A DNA stretch of 49,075 nt, taken from NCBI GenBank assembly GCA_001873115.1, contig MNYK01000050.1, positions 1-49,075 of the forward strand. The letters are read 5' to 3'. The translations under genes were made by a program, and so were the position numbers. Under the pieces are notes generated by a model, which was given only the letters and a program-made list of their open reading frames with translations, ran no database searches and was not told where the DNA came from. Source of the stretch: Desulfobacterales bacterium CG2_30_60_27. Lineage in GTDB: Bacteria > Desulfobacterota > Desulfobulbia > Desulfobulbales > CG2-30-60-27. Below, piece by piece: positions 39,187 to 49,057 of this stretch. Position 1 is the first letter of the stretch, and every line of letters begins with the position of its first letter.

Positions 39187-40542
39187 TCATGCCGCCGGCT
39201 TCCATTCCTTCAGGAAGGCCGGCAGATGCCCGGCCTCGCGCGGCCCCATGAGGATGCTCCAGTTGGGGAGTTCCTCCTCCAGTTCACCCTTGATCGAGGC
39301 GAGATAGCCAGGAATGATGAGTTCGCGATACTTGACCTTGTCCTCGATACCCGACTTCTTGACAAACTGGGCAATAAGGTCAGCGCCAAACTTACCGGCC
39401 GCCCAGGCGGTGAGCACGGAAAGCCCCTCGGTGTCCTTGATGAGCAGCCAGGAGGGCACCTTGGAGCCCTCGATCTCGCCGGAGACGATGAAGTAGGTGA
39501 GCGAGAAGTTGCAGGTGATAAGCACCGGCGAGTTCTCGGCCGGACCATTGATGCTGTAAATGTCCTCCGCCACCACCATGGGCCGCTGCGGATCGGTGAA
39601 GATGTTAAGCCGTTCCAGGAGCAGGGGAAAAAGGATGTCACCCTGCAGGTCGGAGAGTACCACGATACCGGCATACTTGGCCACCAGCACCGAGGCGATC
39701 ATGGCCTCCAGGAGGGAATCGTCGGTCATCTCGCAGGGGAAGGTGATGGTCGGGAAGCCCAAGGGCTTGAACTTGCTGCGCACCGCGGCGCGGCGGGCCA
39801 GGACATTGTCTTCCAGGGCGGCGCGCACGGTGCGGGCGCCCGTATCGATAACCATATCCTTCAGGCCGGCGGCCAGCAATTTTTCGGTAAGGGCAACCGT
39901 GTCATCCACCGTGGCGCCCTTGACGCCCAACGGACAGCCGGCCTCCTTGGCCACCGCGGCCATGGCCTCGGCGTTGTCGGCCGCGGCCCCGAACAGCAGG
40001 GGTTTGCGCGCCCCGCAAAGGCCGGCGGCGGTCTTCATGGCAGCGGCATCACCGGTCATCAGGATGAGTTGGGCATCAGCGGCGCCGGCCAGCACCTTGC
40101 CGACCAGGTCGCAGAAGGCCTTGGCGTCGCCCTTGCTGTCTTGCACGGCAATGAGGTCAGCCCGCAGATTGACGCCGACCCGCTCGTAGCGCAAGGTGTT
40201 AAAGCGCTCGATCCGGCCGTCAACATCGGCGGCCGCCATGGCGGTGGTCACCAGCACCGCAATGCCGGTGGGGTTCTCGAAGCGCTTTTCATGCCGGAAC
40301 AGGCAGGTCTCGCCGCCGATGGTAAAGGGCAGATCAGCGCTGCCGAGCTTGATGGTGCGGATCGGCGGGGCCGAGGCCTCGCCGATGGTGGCCTTGACCT
40401 CGTCATCGACATAGGGGCATTCGCCGATTTCGGTCTGGCCGGCGGCCACCTTCATGGCGAAGGCGAGACAGGTTGGAATGGAACACTCCCCGCAGTTCTT
40501 TTTGGGAAGCATCTTGAGAATCTGAATACCGGTTAAAGCCAT
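39187..40542 (-). CDS. acsC: CO dehydrogenase/acetyl-CoA synthase subunit gamma (corrinoid Fe-S protein large subunit)
   Basis: LPKKNCGECSIPTCLAFAMKVAAGQTEIGECPYV, GGETCLFRHEKRFENPTGIAVLV. Confidence 0.95.
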   Translation of the reverse strand: MALTGIQILKMLPKKNCGECSIPTCLAFAMKVAAGQTEIGECPYVDDEVKATIGEASAPPIRTIKLGSADLPFTIGGETCLFRHEKRFENPTGIAVLVTTAMAAADVDGRIERFNTLRYERVGVNLRADLIAVQDSKGDAKAFCDLVGKVLAGAADAQLILMTGDAAAMKTAAGLCGARKPLLFGAAADNAEAMAAVAKEAGCPLGVKGATVDDTVALTEKLLAAGLKDMVIDTGARTVRAALEDNVLARRAAVRSKFKPLGFPTITFPCEMTDDSLLEAMIASVLVAKYAGIVVLSDLQGDILFPLLLERLNIFTDPQRPMVVAEDIYSINGPAENSPVLITCNFSLTYFIVSGEIEGSKVPSWLLIKDTEGLSVLTAWAAGKFGADLIAQFVKKSGIEDKVKYRELIIPGYLASIKGELEEELPNWSILMGPREAGHLPAFLKEWKPAA

Positions 40543-40609
40543 TGTATGGTTCCTCCCCGTTGTGGAAAGCTTGTTTGTCGAGCATCGAGCCGCGCGGCAC
40601 GGATCCCCA

Positions 40610-42814
40610 CTACATGATGGGATCCATCTTCAGGGCGGGATGTCCCTTTTCCTGGAGGAATTTCAACACCTCTTCCTCGGTGGTGCCCACTTCCTCGTCG
40701 GCGATCATGTCGAAGAATTGCGGCATGCCCATCTCCTGGCAGCGCTGCATGAGCTTGTCCTTCAACTCTTCCTTCAGCATCTTGGGCAGCCAGACCACGC
40801 GCTGCAGGCCGCCTTCGGCCATGAAGAGCTTCTGGCTGGTGAGGTAATGCTTTGACACCCCCATGAAGCCGGGGGTCTGGGCGCCGCCGCCGGCCATGCC
40901 GGCCAGGGTGGTGAACTTCATGCCCGACGGGGTCATGCCCATGAAGTCCCGGTTGACCACCATAATGCCGTTGCACTGCGGCAGGGTGGCGGCAATGGCC
41001 TCGAAGCAGCCGCAGGCGGTCATGGGGTTGGTCATCAGCGAGTAACAGCTCACCTCGGTCACCGCGCCGCGCGAGGCCTGGGCCACGAAGTCGTTGATGC
41101 CCGCGAAGGATCCCATGGTCTTATCCAGGCAGGCGCCCTTGTCAATGGGCTGATTGGGACCGGTGGGGTTGATCTGGAAGGAGGCCTTGCCATCCAGCCA
41201 GTTGTAGGCGCCGCACATGCCGACCCGCTCCGGGGTGATGACGCAGACATGGCTGGGGGCAAAAGACTGGCACAGGGTGCAGGAGTAAAAGACCTCTTCG
41301 GTCTCGTCGGTCATGTTGCCCAGGCGCAGATCCCGCTCGGCGTAAACCTTCTTGGCCAGGGCCACGACCTCCTCCACCTTGTCCTGCACGGTGTAGATCT
41401 TGACCTGCACCTTGTCGAGGATGGCGCCGAACTCCTGGTGCAGCTTGCCGTGCAGCATCTTGCCGATGTGGGTGAACGAAAAGCCCTTTTCCACCGCGCC
41501 CTTGCCCACCCGGATCCACATGATGTTACGCTGGCCGATGTGCATGATGCCCTGGATGTAGTTGATCAGGTGATGAAACTGACGCTCGAGAATGGGCTCG
41601 AAATCGGACTGCATCTCGCGGCCCGCCACCTCGACCAGAATGGCGATGGGCAGATTCTGGCCCTGCGCAAGTTCCGGGACATCAGGCCCCTCCACGTTCA
41701 CCTGGCCGTCGGTCACCTCGTCCATCTCCTTGGAGACCAGAACCTCGACCCCGGTGGTGCGACCGCCGCCACACTCCATGAACAGGTCGTCCTTGCGGAT
41801 GCGCTCGCCCTCGAAGGCCGGGCCAAAGGCCATGGGGATGTCAATCTTGGAGACCGAGACCTTGAGCCCGCGCACCTCGATGGCCTTTTGCACGAATTCG
41901 TCATGGGGAACGTTGCTCACCACGTGCTCGTAGGTACAGATGCCGGTGGGCAGCACCTCGGGAATGTTGTAGTCGGAAATGGTCGGGAAGCCCCAGTTAA
42001 TGGCGCCGGCAGCATTGGCATACCAGGCGTCGGACACCTCGCCAAAGGCCATGACAAAGGCAAAGGTACGATCCTTGTTGTAGATCAGGTTGCCCCGGTA
42101 ATCGCCGGGCTTGATGCCGCCAAAGGCCATGGCCACGCGGCAGGCGAAGCCGATGGCGAACACCGCCGTGGTGTAAGAATCGCCAAAGGGCACCAGCCGG
42201 GTGCCCCAGCCGATCTGCACGCCGGCCGCGGTCAGTTGCTCGGGCATATGTACCCCGCCGGTGTGGTCGTGCATGAAGATATAGAGGTTTTTCTCCTGCA
42301 GCTCCAAGGCGATCTTGCTGGCGACCTCCTTGGTCGGCGGCGCGCCCAAGATGGCCGCAAAGCCGGGGGCCGTGCCGTCCACGAACTCAACGCCGCGCTT
42401 TCGGAAGATGACGTCGTCGGCCGCCCCGAGCCAGATGTTCTGGTCGGTGGGCTCTTCCGTCTTGGTGTAGTATTCGGGCTGGTTCAGGTAACGGATGGCC
42501 TCATACATCTCCTCGGCAAAAAAGGTGGCCATGCCCGCCTCCAGGGCCGGGGCCAGATAGGGCAGCCAGGTTGCTTCCGACACTTGGGCCGGCAGCAATT
42601 TGCGGCATTCCTGAAAGATCTCCTTCATGTCGCCCAGGTTCTGGACCTTGGCGCCCAGTATGCTGTAGATAATGGGCAGGAAATAGGTCGTGTTCGGAAA
42701 GGCGACCTCCTGGGCGGCACCGTACTGCTTCATGGCCTGCTCATAGGTCTCCTCGGCCATGTCCACGATCTTGTGGGCACCTCGAATGGCGGCTGAACAG
42801 ATTATTTTCGACAT
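40610..42814 (-). CDS. acsB: CO dehydrogenase/acetyl-CoA synthase subunit beta (acetyl-CoA synthase)
   Basis: 734 aa; YSCTLCQSFAPSHVCVITPERVGMCGAYNWLDGKASFQINPTGPNQPI, YEHVVSNVPHDEFVQKAIEVRGLKV. Confidence 0.96.
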   Translation of the reverse strand: MSKIICSAAIRGAHKIVDMAEETYEQAMKQYGAAQEVAFPNTTYFLPIIYSILGAKVQNLGDMKEIFQECRKLLPAQVSEATWLPYLAPALEAGMATFFAEEMYEAIRYLNQPEYYTKTEEPTDQNIWLGAADDVIFRKRGVEFVDGTAPGFAAILGAPPTKEVASKIALELQEKNLYIFMHDHTGGVHMPEQLTAAGVQIGWGTRLVPFGDSYTTAVFAIGFACRVAMAFGGIKPGDYRGNLIYNKDRTFAFVMAFGEVSDAWYANAAGAINWGFPTISDYNIPEVLPTGICTYEHVVSNVPHDEFVQKAIEVRGLKVSVSKIDIPMAFGPAFEGERIRKDDLFMECGGGRTTGVEVLVSKEMDEVTDGQVNVEGPDVPELAQGQNLPIAILVEVAGREMQSDFEPILERQFHHLINYIQGIMHIGQRNIMWIRVGKGAVEKGFSFTHIGKMLHGKLHQEFGAILDKVQVKIYTVQDKVEEVVALAKKVYAERDLRLGNMTDETEEVFYSCTLCQSFAPSHVCVITPERVGMCGAYNWLDGKASFQINPTGPNQPIDKGACLDKTMGSFAGINDFVAQASRGAVTEVSCYSLMTNPMTACGCFEAIAATLPQCNGIMVVNRDFMGMTPSGMKFTTLAGMAGGGAQTPGFMGVSKHYLTSQKLFMAEGGLQRVVWLPKMLKEELKDKLMQRCQEMGMPQFFDMIADEEVGTTEEEVLKFLQEKGHPALKMDPIM

Positions 42815-42904
42815 GGAAAAACTCCTCTCACCTTATCCGTGCACAAGGCACAACGTATGGTCTGCACGCCGAAAGCGGCGCGACGATTTCTTCTTTGCCC
42901 GCCC

Positions 42905-45433
42905 TTACCCCATCAAACCGCTGATCAGGGCCTTGGTCAACGCCACGGCCCGCGGATGCCGCATGATGAGCACCTCGCCGCCGGCCATGAGCATACAGGT
43001 GGCGGTAATGGCCTCCATCAACACCCCGCGCCGCTCCTGGTCGCCGATCATGGCGTCCGTGGGCAGCCGGGTTTCCTTGGCCTTCCAGACCTCGCGACCC
43101 AGGTTGCAGATTAATGGCACCTGCAACTTTTCATCCTTCTGGGTCAGGGCGGCCAGCCGGATACGCTCCATGACCGAATAGGAATATTCGATGCCATAGC
43201 CCAGGGCGCCGATGGAGGGATCCACCAGCACGGTGTCCAGGGACACGCCCAGATTCTCCAGCAGGATATTGAGCTGCTTGGCCAGATTGACGTCAATGGG
43301 CGAGGCGGCGATCATGGGGTGGCCAAAGGCCATGGCCGTGGCCCCCAGCGACCGGTAATTGGCGTCGGAAAGCGGCCCCAGGCAAACCTTCTTGTCGCCG
43401 ATCATGGCGGTAATTTCCCTGAGGGTCTCGGTGTCCTTGTCGGCATTGCCGCAGCCCCAGAGAATCACCGGCACGTCCACGCCGTTCACCACCTCCACCG
43501 CCTTCTTGGCGGCCTCGCTGGAGGGCCGGTTCAGGCCATTGGGGTCGGTGCTCACCAGGGAGAGACAGATGGCCTCCATGTTAAAGTCGGTGACGCACTT
43601 CCTGGCCCAGGCCACCGGATCGTTCAGCACGCCCTCAAAATGGCGGGCCAGGCTGGCGGGCCATTCATCGGGCGCCACGTCCAGCACGTCCATGGCGACA
43701 ATCGGCCGGTTGGGCATCTCGCCCTCGAATAGATAAAACGGCAGGGTCTTGGCGCCGCCCACCGTGAGGGTGTGGCCCTTGCTACCCAACACCGTCTCGC
43801 GGATGGCGCCGGAGTATACCTGTTTGTAGGAATTATCAGGCACCCTGGCGGCCCTTTCGGCCAGTGGCGTCGTTTCCACGGCAAGGGCGGCCGGGGTCTC
43901 GGCCGCCGAAGACCGCGGGCTCGGCTTGACCGCTGGCTGGGCCGGCGGCTTGGCGGGCGGGGCCTCTTTCGGGGCCGGTACTGCCTTACTGGCCGCCACG
44001 GCGGTTGCCTTTTTCTCTGCCTCGGCCTTTTTGCTGGCGACCTCGGTCGCCGCCTTCTGGCGGGCAGCCTCCTCGGCGGCCTTCTTCTCGGCCTCGGCCT
44101 TGCTGGCGGCCTCGGCCGCCGCCTTTTTAGCGGCCACCTCGGCCGCCTTGGGTTCCACGGCCTTTTCCACGACCTTCGCCTCGACCTTGACTGGTGGAGG
44201 AGCGGCCGCGGTCACGGCGGCCACGCCGGCAGGCGGCTCCTTCTCCAGGGTGGCACAGGCGGCGGTAAATTTGGTCAGGGCCTCGAACTGCTTGTCCGAT
44301 ATACCCAGGGCCTCTTTAAGGGCTTCCAGGCCGCCACGGACCTGCTCCAAGGCAATCTGCCGTTCTCTTTCGTTCATCGCGTGTTCTCCCGCATCGTCTC
44401 CCTCAGGAATTCCAGGCTGCTCCCCGGCAATCGGTCCTCGTAGCACCATCGGCACCGCCGCTGTTGCGCCGGGCTGCCGCGCCGCGGCAAGAGGCGGCGC
44501 CGTCCCATCGTCCGCAAAGACCGGCCGCGGGCCAAGCTTGGCCCGACTGACAATCTCGGGCACCGCCTTTTCCCATTCAATGGCCATGATGTGTACGCCG
44601 GCCACACCCTGAATAGCCCGCACCTGGTTGATAATATCAACGCAGATATTGATGCCCTCGTCCTCTTTGTCCTTGGCGCCCTGCATGCGCTTGATCACCT
44701 CGTCGGTCACCTCCATGCCGGGTACGAACTTCTTCATATAACGCGCCATGCCGAGGGACTTGGGCGGGGTGACACCGGCCAGGATATGCACCTTATCAAG
44801 CAGGCCCAGTTCGCGAACCATCTCCATGAACCTCGCGAACTTCTCGACGTTGTAGATGATCTGGGTCTGAATGAAGTCGGCGCCGGCCGCCACTTTCTTG
44901 CCGAGGCGGGCGGCGCGGAACTCAAAGGGATGGGCAAATGGATTGGCCGCCGCCCCCAGGAAAAGCTTGGGAGCGTGGTCCTTGATCGCCTCGCCGCACT
45001 GAAAGACCTGGTCGTCCCGCATGGCCTTGACCATCCCGAGCATCTGGATGGAGTCCATGTCAAAGACCCCCTTGGCCATGGGGTGATTGCCGAACTTCTG
45101 GTGATCGCCGGTCAGGCAGAGCAGATTCTTGAGCCCCAGGGCGGCGGCGCCCAGGATGTCGCTCTGCATGCCGATGCGGTTACGATCGCGGCAGGTCATC
45201 TGAATGACCGGCTCCACCCCTTCCTGCAAGGCGATGAGCCCGGCGCCGATGGACGACATCCGCACGATGGCGGTCTGGCAGTCGGTGATGTTGACCGCAT
45301 CGACACTGCCCTTCAGAAGCCGGGCCTTCTCGCGGACAACCTCGGGATCGCCGCTCTTGGGCGGCCCCAGTTCGCCGGTGACCGCGAATTCACCCCGGGC
45401 GAGAATTCTTTCTAATCGACTTCCCGATTTCAT
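42905..45433 (-). CDS. MetF (methylenetetrahydrofolate reductase) :: AcsD (corrinoid Fe-S protein small subunit) fusion
   Basis: Single 842-aa frame. N-terminus FAVTGELGPPKSGD...GADFIQTQIIYNVEKFARFM (MetF); Ala/Lys/Glu-rich linker; C-terminus PIVAMDVLDVAPDEWPASLARHFEGVLNDPVAWARKCV...VLVDPSIGALGYGIEYSYSVMERIRLAAL (AcsD/CdhD type). Internal ATG at 44377 preceded by GGGAGA. Confidence 0.9.
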   Translation of the reverse strand: MKSGSRLERILARGEFAVTGELGPPKSGDPEVVREKARLLKGSVDAVNITDCQTAIVRMSSIGAGLIALQEGVEPVIQMTCRDRNRIGMQSDILGAAALGLKNLLCLTGDHQKFGNHPMAKGVFDMDSIQMLGMVKAMRDDQVFQCGEAIKDHAPKLFLGAAANPFAHPFEFRAARLGKKVAAGADFIQTQIIYNVEKFARFMEMVRELGLLDKVHILAGVTPPKSLGMARYMKKFVPGMEVTDEVIKRMQGAKDKEDEGINICVDIINQVRAIQGVAGVHIMAIEWEKAVPEIVSRAKLGPRPVFADDGTAPPLAAARQPGATAAVPMVLRGPIAGEQPGIPEGDDAGEHAMNERERQIALEQVRGGLEALKEALGISDKQFEALTKFTAACATLEKEPPAGVAAVTAAAPPPVKVEAKVVEKAVEPKAAEVAAKKAAAEAASKAEAEKKAAEEAARQKAATEVASKKAEAEKKATAVAASKAVPAPKEAPPAKPPAQPAVKPSPRSSAAETPAALAVETTPLAERAARVPDNSYKQVYSGAIRETVLGSKGHTLTVGGAKTLPFYLFEGEMPNRPIVAMDVLDVAPDEWPASLARHFEGVLNDPVAWARKCVTDFNMEAICLSLVSTDPNGLNRPSSEAAKKAVEVVNGVDVPVILWGCGNADKDTETLREITAMIGDKKVCLGPLSDANYRSLGATAMAFGHPMIAASPIDVNLAKQLNILLENLGVSLDTVLVDPSIGALGYGIEYSYSVMERIRLAALTQKDEKLQVPLICNLGREVWKAKETRLPTDAMIGDQERRGVLMEAITATCMLMAGGEVLIMRHPRAVALTKALISGLMG

Positions 45434-45484
45434 GAACCTGCATCCTTATCTATGGAAAAAAATCAACAATGACGAAATAACCGC

Positions 45485-47491
45485 TCAACCTTTGTGTTGC
45501 GGTCCATGACAGCCGACATCGCCAATGCCCGCCCCGGTGCCGCCAAGGTCGCGGCGCATGGCCATGTCGAAGAGCACCCGGTCGCGCTTCTTGTTGATGC
45601 CCAGGGCATCCCGTTTCTGTTCAATATGATCGATCATGATTCTGGCGATGTCCAGGGGCGCCTCGGCAATATTCCAGTGGGCGCCCAGCTCCTGTGTGAT
45701 GCCTTCCTGGAGATACTTGCTGAACTTTTTGGCGCCGGTCACCGGCAGGCTCTGGAAGACCACCTGGGCGCCGCTGGCCACGAAATAATGGCCAATGGCC
45801 ACCGCCTTCTCGCTCATCCACTGGGGCGCCGCGCCTATGGCCGGCAGGTCGGAGATGTCGTCACCCAGGCCGCCCTCCCGCACCATCTCGGTGGCGGCGA
45901 TGAGGATGCGGCTGTTGTCGACGCAGGAGCCCATGTGCAGCACCGGCGGCATCCCCACGGTTTCGCAGACCTCGGCCAGGCTCTCGCCGCAGAACTGAGC
46001 CGCCTCGGGTCGCAACAGGCCGACCCGGCCCAGGCTGGTGGCCGCGCACCCGGTGGCCAGGACCAGGATGTTGTTCTTGATCAGTTCCCGGGCAATAATC
46101 TCGTGGGTCGCGTCGCTCATCTTGAAGTTGTCGCAGCCAACGATAGCGCCCACGCCCCTTATGCGGCCGTTGATGATGTTGTCGTTCAACGGCCGGTAGC
46201 TCGCGCGAAAACGGCCGCCCAGCATATGGTTGATGGTCTCGTGGCTGAAACCGGCCACCACGTCGAGCCTGGATTTCTCCGGGATATGAAAGTCGCCGCG
46301 CTTCTTGAAGTTGCCGATGGCGTGCGTGAGAATGCGCTTGGCGGAATTGATGGCCTCGTGATCGTCAAACTGGATGTGCACCGCGCCATCCATCTTGGCC
46401 CGGTAATTGGTGGTGATGATGTCGGTGTGAAAACTCTTGGCCACCTGCACCACCGACTGCATGATGCACTGCACATCCACCACCATGGCCTCGATGGCGC
46501 CGGTGGCCAGGGCCATCTCCTGCTGGACAAAGCCGGCGGCCACCGGAATGCCGCGGCGCATAAGGATTTCATTGCCAGTGCAGCAGACCCCGGCCAGGTT
46601 GATGCCGGTGGCCCCGGCCTTCTTGGCCAGGGCCAGGATCTCCGGGTCGCCAGCGGCGAGGCACAGGGCCTCGGCCAAGAGCGGCTCGTGACCGTGAACG
46701 GTGACGTTCACCTGGTCCGGCCTGAGCACGCCAAGATCAACCACGGCGCGGATCGGCACCGGGGTGCCGAACATGATGTCGGTGAGTTCGGTGGAGAGCA
46801 TGGACGACCCCCAGCCATCGGCCAGGGCGCAGCGCGATGACTGCATGGTAAGATTATGGTATTCCTGATCCACGCCCATGTGGGTGCGGTGCATGAGTTC
46901 GACCACTTCCCGGTCCACCCCGCGCGGTTCGATACCGAGCTTGCGCCAGACCTCCTGACGTTTGGCCGGGGCCCGCTTCAGCATCGACAGGGGGGTGTTT
47001 TCCTGGTTGCCGAATTCAGCCATGGCCTTCTGGCCCAATTCCAGGGCGATATCGTTGACCTCGCGGCCCTCGGTAACGATGTCGAAAACCACGGCCAGCT
47101 TTTTAAGCTTGTCGACATCCTTGATCTGATTGGGGCCCTCGCCCCGGGCGGCGGCGATAAAGCCGCGCACCATCTCGCGGGAATGATCGGTGTGGGCCGC
47201 GGTGCCCGCCGCCACGGTACGGCCAAAATGCCGCGCCGCCACCGTATCGGCGGTGGCCCCGCAGATGCCGATCATCTCGTCGACGCCATCGATGATCTGA
47301 CAGGGCCCCATATTACAGTGCCGGCAGCAGGTGCCGGTGGAGCCGAACAGGCAGGCCGCCATGCCGCGCGCCTTCACCCGGTCGTAGGCGGTGGTAAACT
47401 TCTTCTCGCCGCCAACCTTCTCCAAGACATCAATGGTGGATTGACAGGTAATTTCCGTACAACCCTCGCAACCGTTCCGTTTTACAGCCAT
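45485..47491 (-). CDS. cooS: Anaerobic carbon monoxide dehydrogenase catalytic subunit
   Basis: 668 aa; CLFGSTGTCCRHCNMGPCQI, LAGVCCTGNEILMRRGIP, ATGCAATSLGRVGLL, HMGSCVDNSRI. Confidence 0.96.
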   Translation of the reverse strand: MAVKRNGCEGCTEITCQSTIDVLEKVGGEKKFTTAYDRVKARGMAACLFGSTGTCCRHCNMGPCQIIDGVDEMIGICGATADTVAARHFGRTVAAGTAAHTDHSREMVRGFIAAARGEGPNQIKDVDKLKKLAVVFDIVTEGREVNDIALELGQKAMAEFGNQENTPLSMLKRAPAKRQEVWRKLGIEPRGVDREVVELMHRTHMGVDQEYHNLTMQSSRCALADGWGSSMLSTELTDIMFGTPVPIRAVVDLGVLRPDQVNVTVHGHEPLLAEALCLAAGDPEILALAKKAGATGINLAGVCCTGNEILMRRGIPVAAGFVQQEMALATGAIEAMVVDVQCIMQSVVQVAKSFHTDIITTNYRAKMDGAVHIQFDDHEAINSAKRILTHAIGNFKKRGDFHIPEKSRLDVVAGFSHETINHMLGGRFRASYRPLNDNIINGRIRGVGAIVGCDNFKMSDATHEIIARELIKNNILVLATGCAATSLGRVGLLRPEAAQFCGESLAEVCETVGMPPVLHMGSCVDNSRILIAATEMVREGGLGDDISDLPAIGAAPQWMSEKAVAIGHYFVASGAQVVFQSLPVTGAKKFSKYLQEGITQELGAHWNIAEAPLDIARIMIDHIEQKRDALGINKKRDRVLFDMAMRRDLGGTGAGIGDVGCHGPQHKG

Positions 47492-47550
47492 GGTTCACCT
47501 CGCTTGGCAACAAAAATACAAACCGCTCGGACGCCCCGCCCTGCCTCGAA

Positions 47551-48438
47551 CTAGTTAAGGCCGGCTGCCTGCTTGGCCGCCTGCACGGTATTCTTCATCA
47601 ACATGGTAATGGTCATGGGGCCGACGCCGCCCGGCACCGGGGTGATGAACGAGGCCTTTTCCTTGACCGACTCGAAATCGACATCCCCGGCCAGGATGGC
47701 CTTGCCGGATTCGCTCATGCCGATCCGGTTGACGCCGACATCGATTATCACCACGCCGTCCTTGACCATGTCGGCGGTAACCAGCTTCGGCACGCCCACC
47801 GCGGCGATGATGATATCGGCCCGCCGGGTATGCACCGCCATATCCCTGGTGCGGGTATGACAGAGGGTGACCGTGGCGTTGCCGCCCGGCCGTTTCTGCA
47901 GCATGAGATTGGCGATGGGCTTGCCGACGATGTTGCTGCGGCCCAGGACCACCACCTCGGCGCCGCTGGTCTGCACCCCGCTACGCACCAGCAGTTCCAG
48001 GATGCCGTGGGGGGTGCAGGGCAGGTAGCACTGCTCGCCCAGCACCATCTTTCCGACATTGACCGGGTGAAAACCGTCCACGTCCTTGGCCGGGTCAATA
48101 GCGTAAAGCACCTTGGTTTCATTGATGTGCTTGGGCAGCGGCAACTGTACCAGAATGCCGTGGATCTTGGCATCCTGATTATACTTGGCCACCAGCTCCA
48201 GGATAGCCGCCTCGGTAGTATCCTCGGGCAGGGTGACCTGCTCCGAATGAATACCCAGGGCATGAGCCGTCTTATTCTTGGCAGCCACATAGGACTGCGA
48301 AGCCGGGTTCTCCCCCACCAGAAAGGTAACCAGGCCGGGCACAATCTGGTGTTTCTCAAGTAGGTCGGCAACCTCCTGCTTCAGTTCCTCACGAATGGCC
48401 TTGGCGGTTTCGGTGCCGCTGATAATTGTGGCGCTCAT
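47551..48438 (-). CDS. folD: Bifunctional methylenetetrahydrofolate dehydrogenase/methenyltetrahydrofolate cyclohydrolase
   Basis: 295 aa; SYVAAKNKTAHALGIH, GILVQLPLPKHI, DVDGFHPVNVGKM, VVVLGRSNIVGKPIANLML, PVPGGVGPMTITML. Confidence 0.97.
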   Translation of the reverse strand: MSATIISGTETAKAIREELKQEVADLLEKHQIVPGLVTFLVGENPASQSYVAAKNKTAHALGIHSEQVTLPEDTTEAAILELVAKYNQDAKIHGILVQLPLPKHINETKVLYAIDPAKDVDGFHPVNVGKMVLGEQCYLPCTPHGILELLVRSGVQTSGAEVVVLGRSNIVGKPIANLMLQKRPGGNATVTLCHTRTRDMAVHTRRADIIIAAVGVPKLVTADMVKDGVVIIDVGVNRIGMSESGKAILAGDVDFESVKEKASFITPVPGGVGPMTITMLMKNTVQAAKQAAGLN

Positions 48439-48784
48439 GCTCTCTCCTTGCCGGAATTCCGTGTGTATTTCAATAAAATTGACACAAATATTTTCGCATC
48501 CTTACCCCAACAGACTCCCGGAATCCGGGTAGAAAAATCCGCCAATTCTCCTTGATCGAGAAAGGCTTCTCCGAGGCTTAGAGGTGAAACATGCGGATGT
48601 ACAAAGATTATGGAAAAAAGGGAGCTTAATGAATTCTATTTAATATTTCAAGAAAATTTATGCCGCAAAATTTATACAGCCCTGTTGCCCGGGTGCATTT
48701 TTATCGCCATTGTCTCATGGGAAAGACAGGCTGATGTCCTTTGGGCAGAGGCCAAAAACAACAGCGGGCAGGCTGTTACGGTTA

Positions 48785-48814
48785 AGCGGTCAGCAGTCAG
48801 CTCTCGGCATTCAG
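48785..48814. repeat. TCAGC-type dispersed repeat
   Basis: AGCGGTCAGCAGTCAGCTCTCGGCATTCAG; shares AGCGGTCAGC with the repeat at 4038-4111. Confidence 0.5.
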
Positions 48815-49057
48815 GTTAACCTGCCGACTTGATTGATTTTCATTGCTGGCAACTACTCAGGTCTATAGGCTGTAGGCATTTAGACTGTTAGCAACAGCAA
48901 AACACGAGATATCAGTCGTACTGTGTTGAGCCTTGCCAGATTTTCTACTCTGTCGGGAGCAAGTAAACTGTCCGGGTTTGTAGCACATGATCTGTCCGGT
49001 ATTATTGGTGCTTCCGGGTTTTCAGTGGGTAACAGGGTACAGATCGAGGCCGCCTAG

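Noticed and set aside
48610-48819. 69-aa plus-strand ORF (MEKRELNEFYLIF...)
   Set aside because: Weak start context and reads into the dispersed TCAGC repeat; no family recognised, so not called as a gene.
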